Source: Thermobifida alba (GTDB taxonomy: Bacteria; Actinomycetota; Actinomycetes; Streptosporangiales; Streptosporangiaceae). From it: a stretch of 64,000 bases of DNA. Positions 7,172 through 18,000 of the stretch are shown here, piece by piece; the stretch's first letter is position 1, and each line of letters opens with the position of its first letter. The notes below the pieces were generated by a model. It ran no database searches. It was not told where the DNA came from and saw only the letters and a list, made by a program, of their open reading frames with translations. The stretch is from assembly GCF_023208015.1 (NCBI RefSeq), contig NZ_CP051627.1:4756422-4820421 (forward strand). The letters run 5' to 3'. The position numbers were made by a program, and so were the translations under genes.

Positions 7172-9370
7172 ATGACAGACCTGCACGAGCCGTTGGCCAA
7201 GAGACTCGGCGACCGGACCGCGAAGGTCCTGGCCACCGCTCTGGACCTGCACACCGTCGGCGACCTGCTGCGGCACCACCCCCGGCGCTACGACCGCCGC
7301 GGCGAGCTCACCGACCTGGCCGGACTGGCCGAGGGGGAGCAGGTCACCGTGGTCGCCGAGGTCCTCAGGGGCGCCACCCGGCCGATGCGCAACCGGCGCG
7401 GCTCCATCTTCGAGGCCACCGTCACCGACGGCCACGGCCAACTGTCCCTGCTCTTCTTCCATCGTGCCGGCTGGCACCGCGACCGGCTGCTGCCCGGCCG
7501 GCGCGGACTGTTCGCCGGGAAGGTCTCCGTCTACCGGGGACGCCGCCAGCTGGCCCACCCCGAGTACGAGCTGTTCGAGACCGAGGACGGGGCGCAGGAG
7601 CGGGCCCGCGCCTACGCGGACGCGCTCATCCCCATCTACCCGGCGGCGGAGAAGGTCACCTCGTGGAAGATCGCCAAGGCCGTGGCCACCGTGCTCGACA
7701 CGCTGGACGACCTGCCCGACCCGCTGCCCGCCGACCTGCGCGCCCGGCACCGCCTCGTCGGACTGGCCGAGGCCTACCGGCTCCTGCACACCCCCGCCGA
7801 CTGGGACGACGTGCGCGCGGCGCGCAGACGGCTGAAGTGGGACGAGGCCTTCGTGGTGCAGGTGGCGCTGGCCCAGCGGCGGCGCGCGGCCCAGCGGCAG
7901 CCCGCCCGCGCCCGCCCGCGCGTTTCCGGAGCGCTGCTGGACGCCTTCGACGCGGGCCTGCCCTTCACCCTCACCGAGGGGCAGCGCGAGGTCGGCGAGG
8001 TGATCGCCGCCGACCTCGCCTCCGACCACCCCATGCACCGGCTGCTGCAGGGCGACGTCGGCGCGGGCAAGACCCTGGTCGCGCTGCGCGCCATGCTCCA
8101 GGTGGTGGACGCCGGAGGGCAGGCGGCGCTGCTAGCTCCCACTGAGGTGCTGGCCCAGCAGCACCACCGCTCCATCACCGCGATGCTCGGCCCGCTCGCC
8201 CGGGCGGGGCAGCTCGACGGCGCCGAGCACGCCACCCGGGTCGCCCTGCTCACCGGGTCGCTGGGGGCGGCGGCCCGCCGCGAGGCGCTGCTGGACGCCG
8301 CCTCGGGACGGGCGGGCATCGTCATCGGCACCCACGCCCTGCTCCAGGAGCAGGTCTCCTTCGCCGACCTCGGCCTGGTGGTCGTGGACGAGCAGCACCG
8401 CTTCGGGGTCGAACAGCGCGACGCGCTGCGCGACAAGTCCGCCGACGGCCGACCGCACGTGCTGGTCATGACCGCGACCCCGATCCCGCGCACGGTGGCC
8501 ATGACCGTCTACGGCGACCTCGACGTCGTCGCGCTCAAACAGCTTCCCGCCGGACGCTCGCCCGTGGCCACCCACGTGGTCCCCGCCCGGGACAAGCCAC
8601 ACTTCCTGACCCGCGCCTGGGAGCGCATCCGCGAGGAGGTCGCCCAGGGGCGGCAGGTCTACGTCGTCTGCCCGCGCATCGGCGGGGAGGGGGAGGAGCC
8701 CGACGAGACCGGGCAGCTCGTCTCCGACACGGAGGTCGGGGAGGCGCAGGGACGGCGTGCCCCGCTGGCCGTGGTCGACCTGCTCGCGGAGGTGGAGCGG
8801 GGGCCGCTGGCGGGACTGCGGCTGGCCGCGCTGCACGGCCGCCTCGCCCCCGACGACAAGGACAAGGTCATGCGGGCCTTCGCCGCGGGCGAGGTCGACG
8901 TGCTGGTTGCGACCACCGTGGTCGAGGTCGGGGTGAACGTGCCCAACGCCACCGTGATGATGATCATGGACGCCGACCGGTTCGGCGTCTCCCAGCTGCA
9001 CCAGCTGCGCGGCCGGGTGGGCCGGGGCAGTCTGCCGGGACTGTGCCTGCTGGTCACCGACGCCGAGGAGGGCAGCCCCGCGCGGGAACGCCTGGATGCG
9101 GTGGCCTCCACCACCGACGGCTTCGAACTGTCCCGGCTGGACCTGGAGCAGCGCCGCGAGGGCGACGTCCTGGGGGCGGCCCAGTCCGGCCGCAGCGCCA
9201 CCCTGCGGCTGCTCACCATCACCCAGGACGAGGAGCTCATCGGCCGGGCGCGGGAGGAGGCGACCGCCCTGGTCGAGGCGGACCCAGAGCTGGCCGCGCA
9301 TCCCGTGCTGGCCCGGACCCTGGAGGAGCGCCTCGGCGACGACCGCGCGGAATACCTGGAGAAGGCCTGA
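7172..9370 (+). CDS. recG: ATP-dependent DNA helicase RecG
   Basis: RecG remodels stalled replication forks and branch-migrates Holliday junctions. The 732-residue protein has the N-terminal wedge/OB domain, then superfamily-2 motor motifs: Walker A GDVGAGKT at about residues 294-301, the DEQH box in [10 protein letters not shown] (about 406), motif [11 protein letters not shown], and motif [11 protein letters not shown]. The start at 7172 ([15 protein letters not shown]) follows a GGGGA site and matches the family N terminus; a long in-frame extension upstream is not RecG-like. Confidence 0.97.
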   Translation: MTDLHEPLAKRLGDRTAKVLATALDLHTVGDLLRHHPRRYDRRGELTDLAGLAEGEQVTVVAEVLRGATRPMRNRRGSIFEATVTDGHGQLSLLFFHRAGWHRDRLLPGRRGLFAGKVSVYRGRRQLAHPEYELFETEDGAQERARAYADALIPIYPAAEKVTSWKIAKAVATVLDTLDDLPDPLPADLRARHRLVGLAEAYRLLHTPADWDDVRAARRRLKWDEAFVVQVALAQRRRAAQRQPARARPRVSGALLDAFDAGLPFTLTEGQREVGEVIAADLASDHPMHRLLQGDVGAGKTLVALRAMLQVVDAGGQAALLAPTEVLAQQHHRSITAMLGPLARAGQLDGAEHATRVALLTGSLGAAARREALLDAASGRAGIVIGTHALLQEQVSFADLGLVVVDEQHRFGVEQRDALRDKSADGRPHVLVMTATPIPRTVAMTVYGDLDVVALKQLPAGRSPVATHVVPARDKPHFLTRAWERIREEVAQGRQVYVVCPRIGGEGEEPDETGQLVSDTEVGEAQGRRAPLAVVDLLAEVERGPLAGLRLAALHGRLAPDDKDKVMRAFAAGEVDVLVATTVVEVGVNVPNATVMMIMDADRFGVSQLHQLRGRVGRGSLPGLCLLVTDAEEGSPARERLDAVASTTDGFELSRLDLEQRREGDVLGAAQSGRSATLRLLTITQDEELIGRAREEATALVEADPELAAHPVLARTLEERLGDDRAEYLEKA

Positions 9371-9528
9371 CCGGCTCTCGGGGCGCGCCCCGGCCCACCC
9401 CGGGGAGCGGAGGAGGACTCCGGGGGCGGGGCCACCCGGGAATTCTTCCGGGGCCCGCTCCGAGGGCGTCCGCCCGGTGACGCCCTAGGGTTGACGGGGC
9501 AGGAGCGCACGGACGAGGAGCACACGAG

Positions 9529-10110
9529 ATGACCCGCATCATCGCCGGAGCCGCGGGGGGACGCAGGATCGCCGCGCCCGAGGGACGGGCCACCCGGCCC
9601 ACCAGCGACCGGGTGCGCGAGGCCCTGTTCGCCTCGGTGCTGTCCGCCCTGGGGACCCTCGCCGGGCTGCGGGTGCTCGACCTGTACGCGGGGTCGGGGG
9701 CGATCGGCCTGGAGGCGCTCTCCCGCGGCGCCGCGCACGCCCTGCTGGTGGAGGCGGACCGGCGTGCGGCCGCGGTCATCCGCCGCAACATCGCCCGGAC
9801 CGGACTGGCCGGGGCGCGCCTGGTCGTCGACCGGGTGGAACGGGTCCTGGCCCGGGGCGCCGAGGACGGCCCCTACGACCTGGTGGTCGCCGATCCGCCC
9901 TACTCGGTCGGCGACGACCAGGTCGCCGCGGTGCTGGCGGCGCTGCGCGACCACGGCTGGCTGGCCGACGACGCGCTGGTCGTCGTGGAGCGCTCCTCCC
10001 GGGGAGACGCCTTCCGTTGGCCCGACGGCTACCTGGAGGGCAAGGCGCGTCAATACGGTGAAACATCCCTTTGGTACGGTCACGCCGCGAGCCTCCCCGG
10101 CCCGAGCTGA
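9529..10110 (+). CDS. rsmD: 16S rRNA (guanine(966)-N(2))-methyltransferase
   Basis: RsmD methylates N2 of G966 in 16S rRNA using S-adenosylmethionine. The 193-residue protein starts MTRIIAGAAGGRRIAAPEG, has the SAM-binding LDLYAGSGAIGLEALSRGA motif I, and the catalytic DPPY at about residues 122-125. It lies directly upstream of coaD, the conserved bacterial arrangement, with a 66-bp gap, and is probably co-transcribed with it. Confidence 0.95.
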   Translation: MTRIIAGAAGGRRIAAPEGRATRPTSDRVREALFASVLSALGTLAGLRVLDLYAGSGAIGLEALSRGAAHALLVEADRRAAAVIRRNIARTGLAGARLVVDRVERVLARGAEDGPYDLVVADPPYSVGDDQVAAVLAALRDHGWLADDALVVVERSSRGDAFRWPDGYLEGKARQYGETSLWYGHAASLPGPS

Positions 10111-10176
10111 CCAGCTGGGCAGAATCCTGTGATACCGGCTCGCTGATCCGCAGACCAGTCAGAGAGGAGCGGTCCC

Positions 10177-10671
10177 GTGCGCCGTGTCGTCTGCCCCGGA
10201 TCCTTCGATCCCGTCACCAACGGCCACATCGACATCATCAGTCGGGTGGCGCAGCAGAACGAGGAAGTCATCGTCGCGGTCCTGGTGAACGTCAACAAAC
10301 GGGGGCTCTTCACGGCGGACGAGAAGCTCGACATGCTCCGGGAGGCGACCCGGGAGTTCGACAACGTCTCGGTGGCCAAGTTCGACGGGCTGCTCGTCGA
10401 CTTCTGCAGGGCCAACGACGTCTCCGCCATCGTGCGGAGCCTGCGCTCGGTCAGCGACTTCGACTACGAGCTGCAGATCGCGCAGATGAACTACCAGCTC
10501 TCGGGGGTGGACACGCTGTTCTTGACGGCCAACCCCAAGTACTCGTTCCTCAGCTCCAGCCTGGTCCGCGAGATCGCCCAGTACAACGGGGACGTCAGCG
10601 CGCTGGTCCCGAGCTACGTGGAGGAGCGGCTGCGCGCCAAGTACGCCGAGCTGGCCGCGAAGCGGGACTGA
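10177..10671 (+). CDS. coaD: phosphopantetheine adenylyltransferase
   Basis: CoaD transfers AMP from ATP to 4'-phosphopantetheine, the penultimate step of coenzyme A synthesis. The 164-residue product has the nucleotidyltransferase signature CPGSFDPVTNGHIDII (TxGH-type motif) near the N terminus and the SFLSSSLVREIA phosphate-binding motif near residue 130, with the usual NPKYSFLSS context. The GTG start is preceded by GAGAGGAGC. The size is typical of the family. Confidence 0.96.
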   Translation: MRRVVCPGSFDPVTNGHIDIISRVAQQNEEVIVAVLVNVNKRGLFTADEKLDMLREATREFDNVSVAKFDGLLVDFCRANDVSAIVRSLRSVSDFDYELQIAQMNYQLSGVDTLFLTANPKYSFLSSSLVREIAQYNGDVSALVPSYVEERLRAKYAELAAKRD

Positions 10672-10820
10672 CGGTTCCGCCCTGCGGTGATTTGGGACGA
10701 GGGGACCGCGCCGGTAGAATCGATGACCGGCCCATCTCCGCGGTCATGTCGTGTCCGCGGGACGGCCCCGCGGCGCCGGCGGCCGGTCGCCGCCGTGGTC
10801 AGTCCCCGTTCCCACCCGGT

Positions 10821-11432
10821 GTGGGATCCGTCTCAACCGAAAGCGCGATCACCCTGTCTCGTCTGGATTCCCGTTCCCCGCTCGTGGTCGACACCCGGCC
10901 GCTCGGCAGGCAAGCCGGTTCGATGCGGTCCGAGGAGCGTGTCGTCCCCGCCCCTGCGCCGCTGGCCGTGGGGATGGCCGGCGTGCCCGAGGGCAGCGAC
11001 ATCGAACTGTCCCTGCGGTTCGAGGCCGTCATGGAGGGCGTCCTCGTGACGGGGGAGGCGCGGACCCGGTACACCGCCGAGTGCTCCCGCTGCCTGGACC
11101 CGGTCTCCGAGGCGTTGGAGGTCGGCTTCCAGGAGCTGTTCCGCTACCCGTCCGACGACGACGGGTACGAGCCCGTGGACGAGGTGGACGCCGGTGACGA
11201 GGACGAGGACTACTATCTTGAGGGCGATCTGCTCGACCTCGAACCGGTGATCCGCGACGTGGTGGTGCTCGCGCTGCCGCAGTCGCCGCTGTGCCGGGAC
11301 GACTGCCCCGGCCTGTGCGCGGAGTGCGGCGTCAGACTCGCCGACGTCGACCCCGGGCACAGCCACGGCGAGGACCTCGATCCCCGGTGGGAGGCGTTGC
11401 GTCGACTGCGCGAGGACTCCGGAGGGGGATGA
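10821..11432 (+). CDS. YceD/DUF177 family protein
   Basis: This protein is the actinobacterial DUF177 member encoded between coaD and rpmF. The core runs from LDSRSPLVVDTRPLGRQAG through an acidic middle (residues about 110-135) to a C-terminal metal-binding motif of the form CxxxCxxLCxxCG (residues about 159-170). In other bacteria the family is linked to 23S rRNA maturation. It is always tied to rpmF, as here. The start is uncertain: the GTG at 10821 gives about 203 residues and lies just before the conserved region, but no strong ribosome site precedes it. It is likely an operon with rpmF. Confidence 0.8.
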   Translation: MGSVSTESAITLSRLDSRSPLVVDTRPLGRQAGSMRSEERVVPAPAPLAVGMAGVPEGSDIELSLRFEAVMEGVLVTGEARTRYTAECSRCLDPVSEALEVGFQELFRYPSDDDGYEPVDEVDAGDEDEDYYLEGDLLDLEPVIRDVVVLALPQSPLCRDDCPGLCAECGVRLADVDPGHSHGEDLDPRWEALRRLREDSGGG

Positions 11433-11538
11433 ACGCACCGCCGACGGGCGTCGGGCGGGTTGGCCGGCGAAGCCCGGCAACTCCGTGCTACCGGGACCTC
11501 TCCTCCGCTGCGGGCGGGCAGGTCGCCGAGGAGCACAC

Positions 11539-11604
11539 GTGCCCCCGCGACCGCGGGGGTGACCCAGGAAAGTGAGCTCCCGCGAGCGCGGGGGTGACCC
11601 AGGA
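11539..11604 (+). repeat. two tandem CRISPR-repeat-like hairpins in the rpmF leader
   Basis: Unit A (11539-11569) and unit B (11572-11604) share an identical 18-base 3' part (11552-11569 and 11587-11604), a 35-bp period. Each forms a hairpin: CCCCCGCG/CGCGGGGG in A (perfect, 2-base loop) and CTCCCGCG/CGCGGGGG in B (one T-G pair). The general shape, GTG then a C-run/G-run stem then GTGACCC, is that of a 29-base type I-E CRISPR repeat, but the units are only 2 bases apart with no spacer. Unit B ends in the rpmF Shine-Dalgarno AGGAGG, so folding could affect L32 translation. Confidence 0.6.
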
Positions 11605-11612
11605 GGATTGAA

Positions 11613-11789
11613 GTGGCCGTCCCGAAGCGGAAGATGTCGCGGAGCAACACTCGCATCCGTCGCTCCCAGTGGAAGGCGGCGCGCCCGGTGCTGATCAGCT
11701 GCCCGCGCTGCCGTGACCCCAAGCTCCCGCACGTCGCCTGCCCCACGTGCGGCACCTACAACAACCGCCAGGTCGTCAACCCGGCGTGA
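11613..11789 (+). CDS. rpmF: 50S ribosomal protein L32
   Basis: The 58-residue product begins [20 protein letters not shown], the classic L32 N terminus, and has a zinc-binding pair of knuckles, CPRC and CPTC. It is too short for many ORF callers but fully conserved. A perfect AGGAGG lies 6 bases before the GTG. The gene follows the DUF177 gene and the two tandem hairpins. Confidence 0.97.
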   Translation: MAVPKRKMSRSNTRIRRSQWKAARPVLISCPRCRDPKLPHVACPTCGTYNNRQVVNPA

Positions 11790-12061
11790 CAGCGTGAAGG
11801 CGGGTCCGAGAACGTGGTCGGGCCCGCCGCTCCGTATGCCCGCGAACGGTCCGCAGAACCGGCGCGGGCGTCGTCCGGAGCGGTACGGGAATTCCCGAGG
11901 TCGTGGTGGTCGCCGTGCTCATCCCACGACGTCCACCTCGCCTTCGAGCGTTCCCGACCGGACCGGGTCCCGGTTCCGCAGCCGATCCGAACGGTCAGTC
12001 CGTCCTGCGGCGGTTCCCGCCAGACGGGGCCCCGCACGGTCCGCACAGGAATGTGAAGCCG

Positions 12062-12784
12062 ATGGGAACGCAGCTCTCCGCAACCGAAGTCACCGAGTTC
12101 CAGCAGTCGGTCGGGATCGAGGTCGCCCCCGACATCCTCACCCGCGCCCTCACCCACCGGTCCTACGCCTACGAGAACGGCGGTCTGCCCACCAACGAGC
12201 GGTTGGAGTTCCTGGGGGACTCCGTGCTCGGCCTGGTGGTCACCGACACCCTCTACCGCACCCACCCGGACCTCCCCGAGGGGCAGCTGGCCAAGCTGCG
12301 CGCCGCGGTGGTCAACATGCGGGCGCTCGCCGACGTGGCGAGGAGCCTGGGCATCGGCCGCTACGTGCGGCTGGGCCGCGGTGAGGAGGCCACGGGCGGC
12401 CGCGACAAGTCCTCGATCCTGGCCGACACCCTGGAGGCCCTGATCGGAGCCGTCTACCTGGACCGCGGACTGGACGAGGCGTCCGCGCTGGTGCACCGGT
12501 TGTTCGACCCGCTGATCGCCCGCGCCTCGGGCCTGGGCGCCGGCCTGGACTGGAAGACCTCCCTGCAGGAGCTCACCGCCGCCGAACTGCTCGGCGTGCC
12601 CGAGTACCTGGTCGAGGAGAGCGGACCGGACCACCAGAAGACCTTCCGCGCCACGGTGCGGGTCGCCGGGCAGACCTACGGCTCGGGCGAGGGGCGCAGC
12701 AAGAAGGAGGCCGAACAGCAGGCCGCGGAGTCGGCCTGGAAGGCGATCCGGGCCGCCGCCGGGAACAGCGCACGGGAGAGCTGA
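12062..12784 (+). CDS. rnc: ribonuclease III
   Basis: RNase III cuts double-stranded RNA in rRNA precursors, structured mRNA leaders and antisense duplexes. The 240-residue protein has the N-terminal catalytic domain with the signature [14 protein letters not shown] (Mg-binding Glu/Asp) and a second acidic site in [13 protein letters not shown], followed by a C-terminal dsRNA-binding domain (from about residue 165, with [18 protein letters not shown]). The ATG at 12062 is chosen over an in-frame GTG at 12053, which lies too close to the AGGA site. It abuts mutM by four bases. Confidence 0.96.
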   Translation: MGTQLSATEVTEFQQSVGIEVAPDILTRALTHRSYAYENGGLPTNERLEFLGDSVLGLVVTDTLYRTHPDLPEGQLAKLRAAVVNMRALADVARSLGIGRYVRLGRGEEATGGRDKSSILADTLEALIGAVYLDRGLDEASALVHRLFDPLIARASGLGAGLDWKTSLQELTAAELLGVPEYLVEESGPDHQKTFRATVRVAGQTYGSGEGRSKKEAEQQAAESAWKAIRAAAGNSARES

Positions 12785-12788
12785 CGGG

Positions 12789-13679
12789 ATGCCGGAACTG
12801 CCCGAGGTCGAGGTGGTGCGGCGCGGCCTGGAGAAGTGGGTCGCCGGGACGTCCTTCGGCGAGGTCGCGGTCCTGCATCCGCGTTCGGTGCGGCGCCACG
12901 CCCCGGGGGCCGCGGACTTCACCGCCCGCCTGGCCGGGCGCACGGTCGCCGAGGTGCGGCGGCGCGGCAAGTACCTGTGGCTGACCCTGGACTCCGGGGA
13001 CGCGCTCCTGGCCCACCTGGGGATGAGCGGACAGCTGCTGGTCCAGCCGCGCGGCGCCGCCGACGAACGGCACCTGCGGGTGCGGCTGCCGCTGGTGGCG
13101 CGGTCGGGCGACGGTGTGGACGAGCCCCGGGAGCTGCGCTTCGTCGACCAGCGCACCTTCGGCCACCTGCTGGTGGACCGGCTCGTCGACGACGGCGCCG
13201 GGGAGGGGGTGCCCTCGGTGATCACCCACATCGCACGGGACCCGCTGGATCCCGCCTTCGACGACGACGCGTTCGCCGCGGCGCTGCGCCGCAGGCGCAC
13301 CGGTCTCAAACGGGCGCTGCTGGACCAGTCCCTGGTCAGCGGCATCGGCAACATCTACGCCGACGAGGCGCTGTGGATGTCCCGGCTGCACTGGGCCAGG
13401 CCCACCGAGACGCTGCGCCGACCCCAGGTGGACGCGCTGCTCGCCGCGGTCCGCGAGGTGATGGTCGCGGCGCTGGCCCAGGGCGGGACGTCCTTCGACA
13501 GCCTCTACGTGAACGTCAACGGGGAGAGCGGCTACTTCGAACGCAGCCTCAACGCCTACGGGCGCCGGGACCGCCCGTGTGCCCGCTGCGGCACGCCGAT
13601 CCGGCGGGAGACGTTCATGAACCGCTCGTCGTACAGTTGTCCGCGGTGCCAGCCGAAACCGCGTGACGCGCGCGTGTGA
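12789..13679 (+). CDS. mutM: formamidopyrimidine-DNA glycosylase
   Basis: MutM (Fpg) excises 8-oxoguanine and formamidopyrimidines and nicks the abasic site. The 296-residue protein starts MPELPEVE, giving the catalytic Pro2 and Glu3. It has the conserved RRRGKYLWL lysine segment, the helix-two-turn-helix [12 protein letters not shown], and a C-terminal zinc finger (CARCG ... CPRCQ). It starts four bases after rnc and forms an operon with it. Confidence 0.96.
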   Translation: MPELPEVEVVRRGLEKWVAGTSFGEVAVLHPRSVRRHAPGAADFTARLAGRTVAEVRRRGKYLWLTLDSGDALLAHLGMSGQLLVQPRGAADERHLRVRLPLVARSGDGVDEPRELRFVDQRTFGHLLVDRLVDDGAGEGVPSVITHIARDPLDPAFDDDAFAAALRRRRTGLKRALLDQSLVSGIGNIYADEALWMSRLHWARPTETLRRPQVDALLAAVREVMVAALAQGGTSFDSLYVNVNGESGYFERSLNAYGRRDRPCARCGTPIRRETFMNRSSYSCPRCQPKPRDARV

Positions 13680-13724
13680 TCCCCTTGTCCCGTGCGGCCG
13701 GTCGGAAGTGAGCAGGGGTAGCCG

Positions 13725-14000
13725 ATGGGTGACATTCGTATGACCGCGTGGGTGCGTGGACGCGTGCAGGGTGTGGGCTTCCGGTGGTGGGTGCGTGCGC
13801 GCGCGCTGGAGCTGGGACTCACCGGGGCCGCGACGAACCTGGCCGACGGCAGGGTCGAGGTGGTCGCGGAAGGGGAGCGCGCGGCCTGCGAGCAGTTGCT
13901 CGCGCTCCTGCGCGGCGGACAGACACCCGGCCGGGTCGATTCGGTCATTGAGCGTTGGACAAACCATAGGGGTTCTTTCACCGGATTCGAGGAGCGGTGA
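13725..14000 (+). CDS. acyP: acylphosphatase
   Basis: A 91-residue ferredoxin-fold enzyme that hydrolyses acyl phosphates. The active-site loop [13 protein letters not shown] with its catalytic Arg, and the catalytic Asn in [10 protein letters not shown], are both present. The usual YxxRxxxx position reads [14 protein letters not shown] at the C terminus. An in-frame alternative ATG three codons on is possible. It follows mutM, the normal actinobacterial order (mutM, acyP, smc). Confidence 0.93.
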   Translation: MGDIRMTAWVRGRVQGVGFRWWVRARALELGLTGAATNLADGRVEVVAEGERAACEQLLALLRGGQTPGRVDSVIERWTNHRGSFTGFEER

Positions 14001-14347
14001 GTATCCTGGACTTGGGGACACGATTCGCGTGAGCTCCCGGCGTGCGACACGGGACCGTTCCGCTTCCGGAGGGCCGACTCCCTCCACGGCGAACACCGGT
14101 TCACCGCCCACCGGGGGATCACCAAAGGATCGTGGGACCTCGCATGCCCAACGACGCCGCCAGCCACGGTCGTCGTCGGCTTTTCCGTCCAATTCTTGAC
14201 CGACGGCTCGCACGGTGAGACGCTGGAAGGTACATAATGCGCTTATCCACGTTCACGCCAGGGTGACCAGGCTTTTCCAGCACCCGGCCGTGTTCTCATT
14301 CTTCTGTGCAATTCCCGTCAGGTCACTCAGTGTGGAGGACCCGCATC
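14001..14347. other. 347-bp intergenic region, no gene seen
   Basis: The part from about 14190 to 14330 is less GC-rich than its surroundings and probably holds the promoter of the small coiled-coil gene that follows. I see no recognisable RNA, repeat or protein in it. Confidence 0.45.
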
Positions 14348-14539
14348 ATGGCAAAAGCTCTGTTCGGTCACGTCGGAGGCCCGGACCCCCGTATGGTCCA
14401 GGAACTGCGGCGCCTGCAGAAGCGAGTACGCGACCTCGAAGACGAGGTCGTCCGACTCCAGGCCCAGAACGACCGGCTCACCGAGACGCTCACGGACGTC
14501 ACCGTCTCCACCTCCGAGCGCGAGCCGGCTCTGGCCTGA
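14348..14539 (+). CDS. small coiled-coil protein
   Basis: A 63-residue protein starting MAKALFGHVGGPDPRMVQEL. Residues about 15-48 have an unbroken heptad pattern rich in Leu, Arg and Glu (LRRLQKRVRDLEDEVVRLQ), a strong coiled coil, and the tail is Thr/Ser-rich. An AGGAGG-like GTGGAGG precedes the ATG. From memory, similar small proteins lie next to smc in other actinobacteria; no function is known. A helper of chromosome or septum proteins is possible but unsupported. Confidence 0.75.
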   Translation: MAKALFGHVGGPDPRMVQELRRLQKRVRDLEDEVVRLQAQNDRLTETLTDVTVSTSEREPALA

Positions 14540-15074
14540 CGCGGCTCCGTCAGCGCTGCGCGTGTCCCACTGGTCGAAGGGCGCCTGTGAACAGTGACTC
14601 CTGGCGCCCCGGAGACCCCGGGGAAGCCGCTGACCGCTGAGAAGATCTTTCTTTCCACTGGAATTATCCAGGATTTACCCTGAGATCCTTTCCGGTAATC
14701 CTGGACGATCGAATTCCTCCCGTGTTTGTCGACGCGTCCGGTCCTGGCGGCGCTGCATGCGACCGCATCCGGACCGGACCGGCGGGGCGCGACGGGGGAA
14801 GACGATCCTGGTGACCCCGCCGCCTCCCGATCCTTTCCGTCCTGGAACCGATCCTTCGTCCCGTCGAACGCCCGAAACGGGCCTTTTCGCCGCGAAGGAG
14901 AAACCGCTTGCGGTGCCGTGGTCGGACCGACCTCCCGTCCCGCGTCCCGTGACCGCCCGCGAAAAGGCGAAGACAGAGGTCACGACGGTCTGGAGAGCGT
15001 CCCGTGCGCTCCCCGGAACATGGCACTCTTGACAACGACGGAGTCGGGAGGCCAGCGGAGGTGGACGCGCGACC
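14540..15074. other. 535-bp intergenic region before smc with a large inverted repeat
   Basis: The main feature is an interrupted dyad at 14660-14717: the inner arms TCCAGGATTTACC (14667-14679) and GGTAATCCTGGA (14694-14705) pair with one bulge around a 14-base loop, and outer GGAATT/AATTCC arms extend it. It may be the terminator of the coiled-coil gene or a regulatory site. The remaining 350 bp up to the smc GTG hold no convincing gene. Confidence 0.5.
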
Positions 15075-18000
15075 GTGTATTTGAAGACCCTCACACTGCG
15101 CGGGTTCAAATCCTTCGCGTCGGCCACCACCCTCCGTTTCGAACCCGGCATCACCTGTGTGGTGGGCCCCAACGGCTCCGGAAAGTCCAACGTGGTCGAC
15201 GCCCTGGCGTGGGTCATGGGGGAGCAGGGCGCGAAGACACTGCGCGGCGGCAAGATGGAGGACGTCATCTTCGCGGGGACGTCCTCCCGGCCCCCGCTCG
15301 GCCGCGCCGAGGTCAGCCTCACCATCGACAACACCGACGGCGCGCTGCCCATCGACTACTCCGAGGTCACCATCAGGCGGACCATGTTCCGCAACGGGGG
15401 CTCGGAGTACGCCATCAACGGCGACACCTGCCGCCTGCTCGACATCCAGGAGCTCCTCAGCGACTCGGGCATCGGCCGGGAGATGCACGTCATCGTCGGC
15501 CAGGGGCAACTCGACACCGTCCTGCACGCGGGACCGGAGGAACGCCGCGCCCTCATCGAGGAGGCCGCCGGAATCCTCAAGCACCGCAAGCGCAAGGAGA
15601 AGGCGCTGCGGAAGCTCTCCGCGATGCAGGGCAACCTCGACCGGGTCAGCGACCTGGCCGCCGAACTGCGCCGCCAGCTCAAACCCCTGGGCCGCCAGGC
15701 CGAACTGGCCCGCAGAGCCGCCGTCATCCAGGCCGAACTGCGCGACGCCCGGCTCCGACTGCTCGCCGACGACATCGCCACCCTGCGCCGGACCCTGGCC
15801 AAGGAGGAGGCCGACGAGGCCGAGGTCCGCGACCGCCGCGCCGCCGCGGAACAGGCCCTGGCCCAGGCCCAGGAGCGCGAGGCGCAGCTTGAGCAGGCCG
15901 CAGCCGAGGCCGCCCCGCTGCTGGCCCGCGCCCAGGAGACCTACCACGCCCTGTCCCGGCTCAAGGAGCGGCTCAGCGCGGTCGCCGGCCTGGCCACCGA
16001 GCGCCACCGCAACCTCGCCGCGGCGGGGGAGGAGGAGTACCGCGGCCGCGACCCCGAGGAACTGGAACGGGAGGCCGCGGAGATCCGCGCCCAGGAGGAG
16101 GAGCTGCAGGCCCACCTGGACGACGCGCGCACCCGGATGGAAAGCGTCGTCGTGGAACGGGCCGAGGCCGAGGCGGCCCTGCGCGACGAGGAGCAGCGCG
16201 TCGCCGCGGCCGCGCGGGCCGCCGCCGACCGCCGTGAGGGGCTGGCCCGGCTCCGCGGCCGCCTGGAGGCGCTGCGCAGCAAACTGGAGGCCGGACAGGC
16301 CGAGATCGAGCGACTCGACCAGGCCGCGGCGGAGGCCCGCCGGCGTGCGGCCGAGGCCCAGGAGGCCTTCGAGGAGGCCCGCGCCGAGGCCGCGGGACTG
16401 GAACTGGGCGACAGCGAACTGGACGAGGTCGAGGAGCAGGCCCGCGAGGAACTGGCCGCGGCGGAGAGCCGCCTCAACCGGCTGCGCGACGTCGAACGGG
16501 CTGCCGAACGCGAACGCGCCGCCTTGGAGGCGCGCCGGGACGCGCTGGAGATGGGGCTGGAACGCCGTGACGGCGGCGCCGCACTGCTCGCCTCCGACGA
16601 GAAGACCCCGGGACTGGTCGGTTCGCTCGCCGCCCTGCTCGACGTCGAAGCGGGCGATGAGAGCGCGATCGCCGCGGCGCTGGGGGCGGCCTCCGACGCG
16701 GTGGTCCTGGACACCCACGACGCCGCCCGCGCAGCCATCGACCTGCTCAAACAACGGGACGCCGGGCGCGCCGGAATCGTCGTGGCCGACGCGGGGGACA
16801 TCGAGCCCCGGCAGCGGTGGCCCGAACCTCCGCCGGGCGCCCGCTACGCCCTGGACTCGGTGAGCGTGCCGCCGCACCTGCGGGACGCGGTGACCGCGCT
16901 GCTCGCCCGCACCGTGCTGGTCCCCGACCCGGGCACGGCCGCGCGGGTGCTGGCCGAACGCCCCGACCTGCGCGCCGTCACCCCCGACGGCGACGTGTTC
17001 ACCTCCGCGTTCGTGCACGGCGGCTCCACCGCCGGGCCCAGCCTGCTGGAGGTGCGCGCGGCCGTGGACGAGGCGGTCGAACAGCTCGCCGCCGCCGAGG
17101 AGACCTGCAAACGGGCCGCCGCCGACCTCGCCGACGCCAGGGCCGAACGGGACCGGGCGGCGGCCGCCGTCGAGGCGGTCAACGCCCGCCGCCGCAGCGC
17201 CGACCGCCGCCGCAACGAGGTCGCCCAGCAGGTCGGCAAGCTCGGCGGCCAGGCCCGCGCGGCCGTGCAGGAGGCCGAACGGTACGCCGCCGCCGCACAC
17301 CGGGCCGCGCAGGGCCGCGAAGCGGACCTGCTGGCGCTCGCCGAACTCCAGGAGCGGCTGGAGCAGGCGGAGGACGAACCCGTCGACGACGGGGAGCCCG
17401 ACACCGCGCGCCGCGACCAGCTCGCGGCGGAGGCCACCCGGCTGCGGTCGGTGGAGATGGAGGCACGCCTGGCGGTGCGCACCGCCGAGGAGCGGGTGCG
17501 CGCCATCACCGGACGCGCCGAGGCGCTGCTGCGCACGGCGGCGGCCGAACGCCGGGCCCGCCAGGAGGCGGCCCTCCGCAGACGGCGCCGCGCCGCGGCG
17601 GCCAGGGTCGCCGAGGCGGTCACCGACGGAGCGGCCCAGGCACTGGCCCGCATCACGGTCTCCCTGGCCGCGGCCGACGGCGAACGCCGTCTCGCCGAGG
17701 AGCAGCGCGACGCCCGCGAGGCCGAACTCAAGACCGTCCGGACCCGGGTCCGCGAACTCTCGGTCGAACTGGAGAAGCTGCTCACCGTGGTGCACAGCGG
17801 AGAGGTGGCCCGTGCCGAGCGCCGCCTGCGGCTGGAACAGCTGGAGACGCGTGCCCTGGAGGAGTGGGGCATGGAGGTGGAGACGCTCCTGGCCGAGTAC
17901 GGCCCGCACCTGCCGGTCCCCCCGCCCGCCGACGCCGGGGAGGACGAGGCCGTCCCGGTGCCCTACGTGCGCGAGGTGCAGGAGAAGCGCGCCAGGACGG

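Noticed and set aside
11539-11604. A genuine CRISPR array in the rpmF leader
   Set aside because: Only two imperfect units with a 2-base gap and no spacers; no cas gene in the window. Kept only as a repeat.
15100-15125. T-loop-like GGTTCAAATCC, possible tRNA
   Set aside because: It lies inside smc coding sequence and has no acceptor or anticodon stem partner. No other tRNA-like sequence was found in the window.
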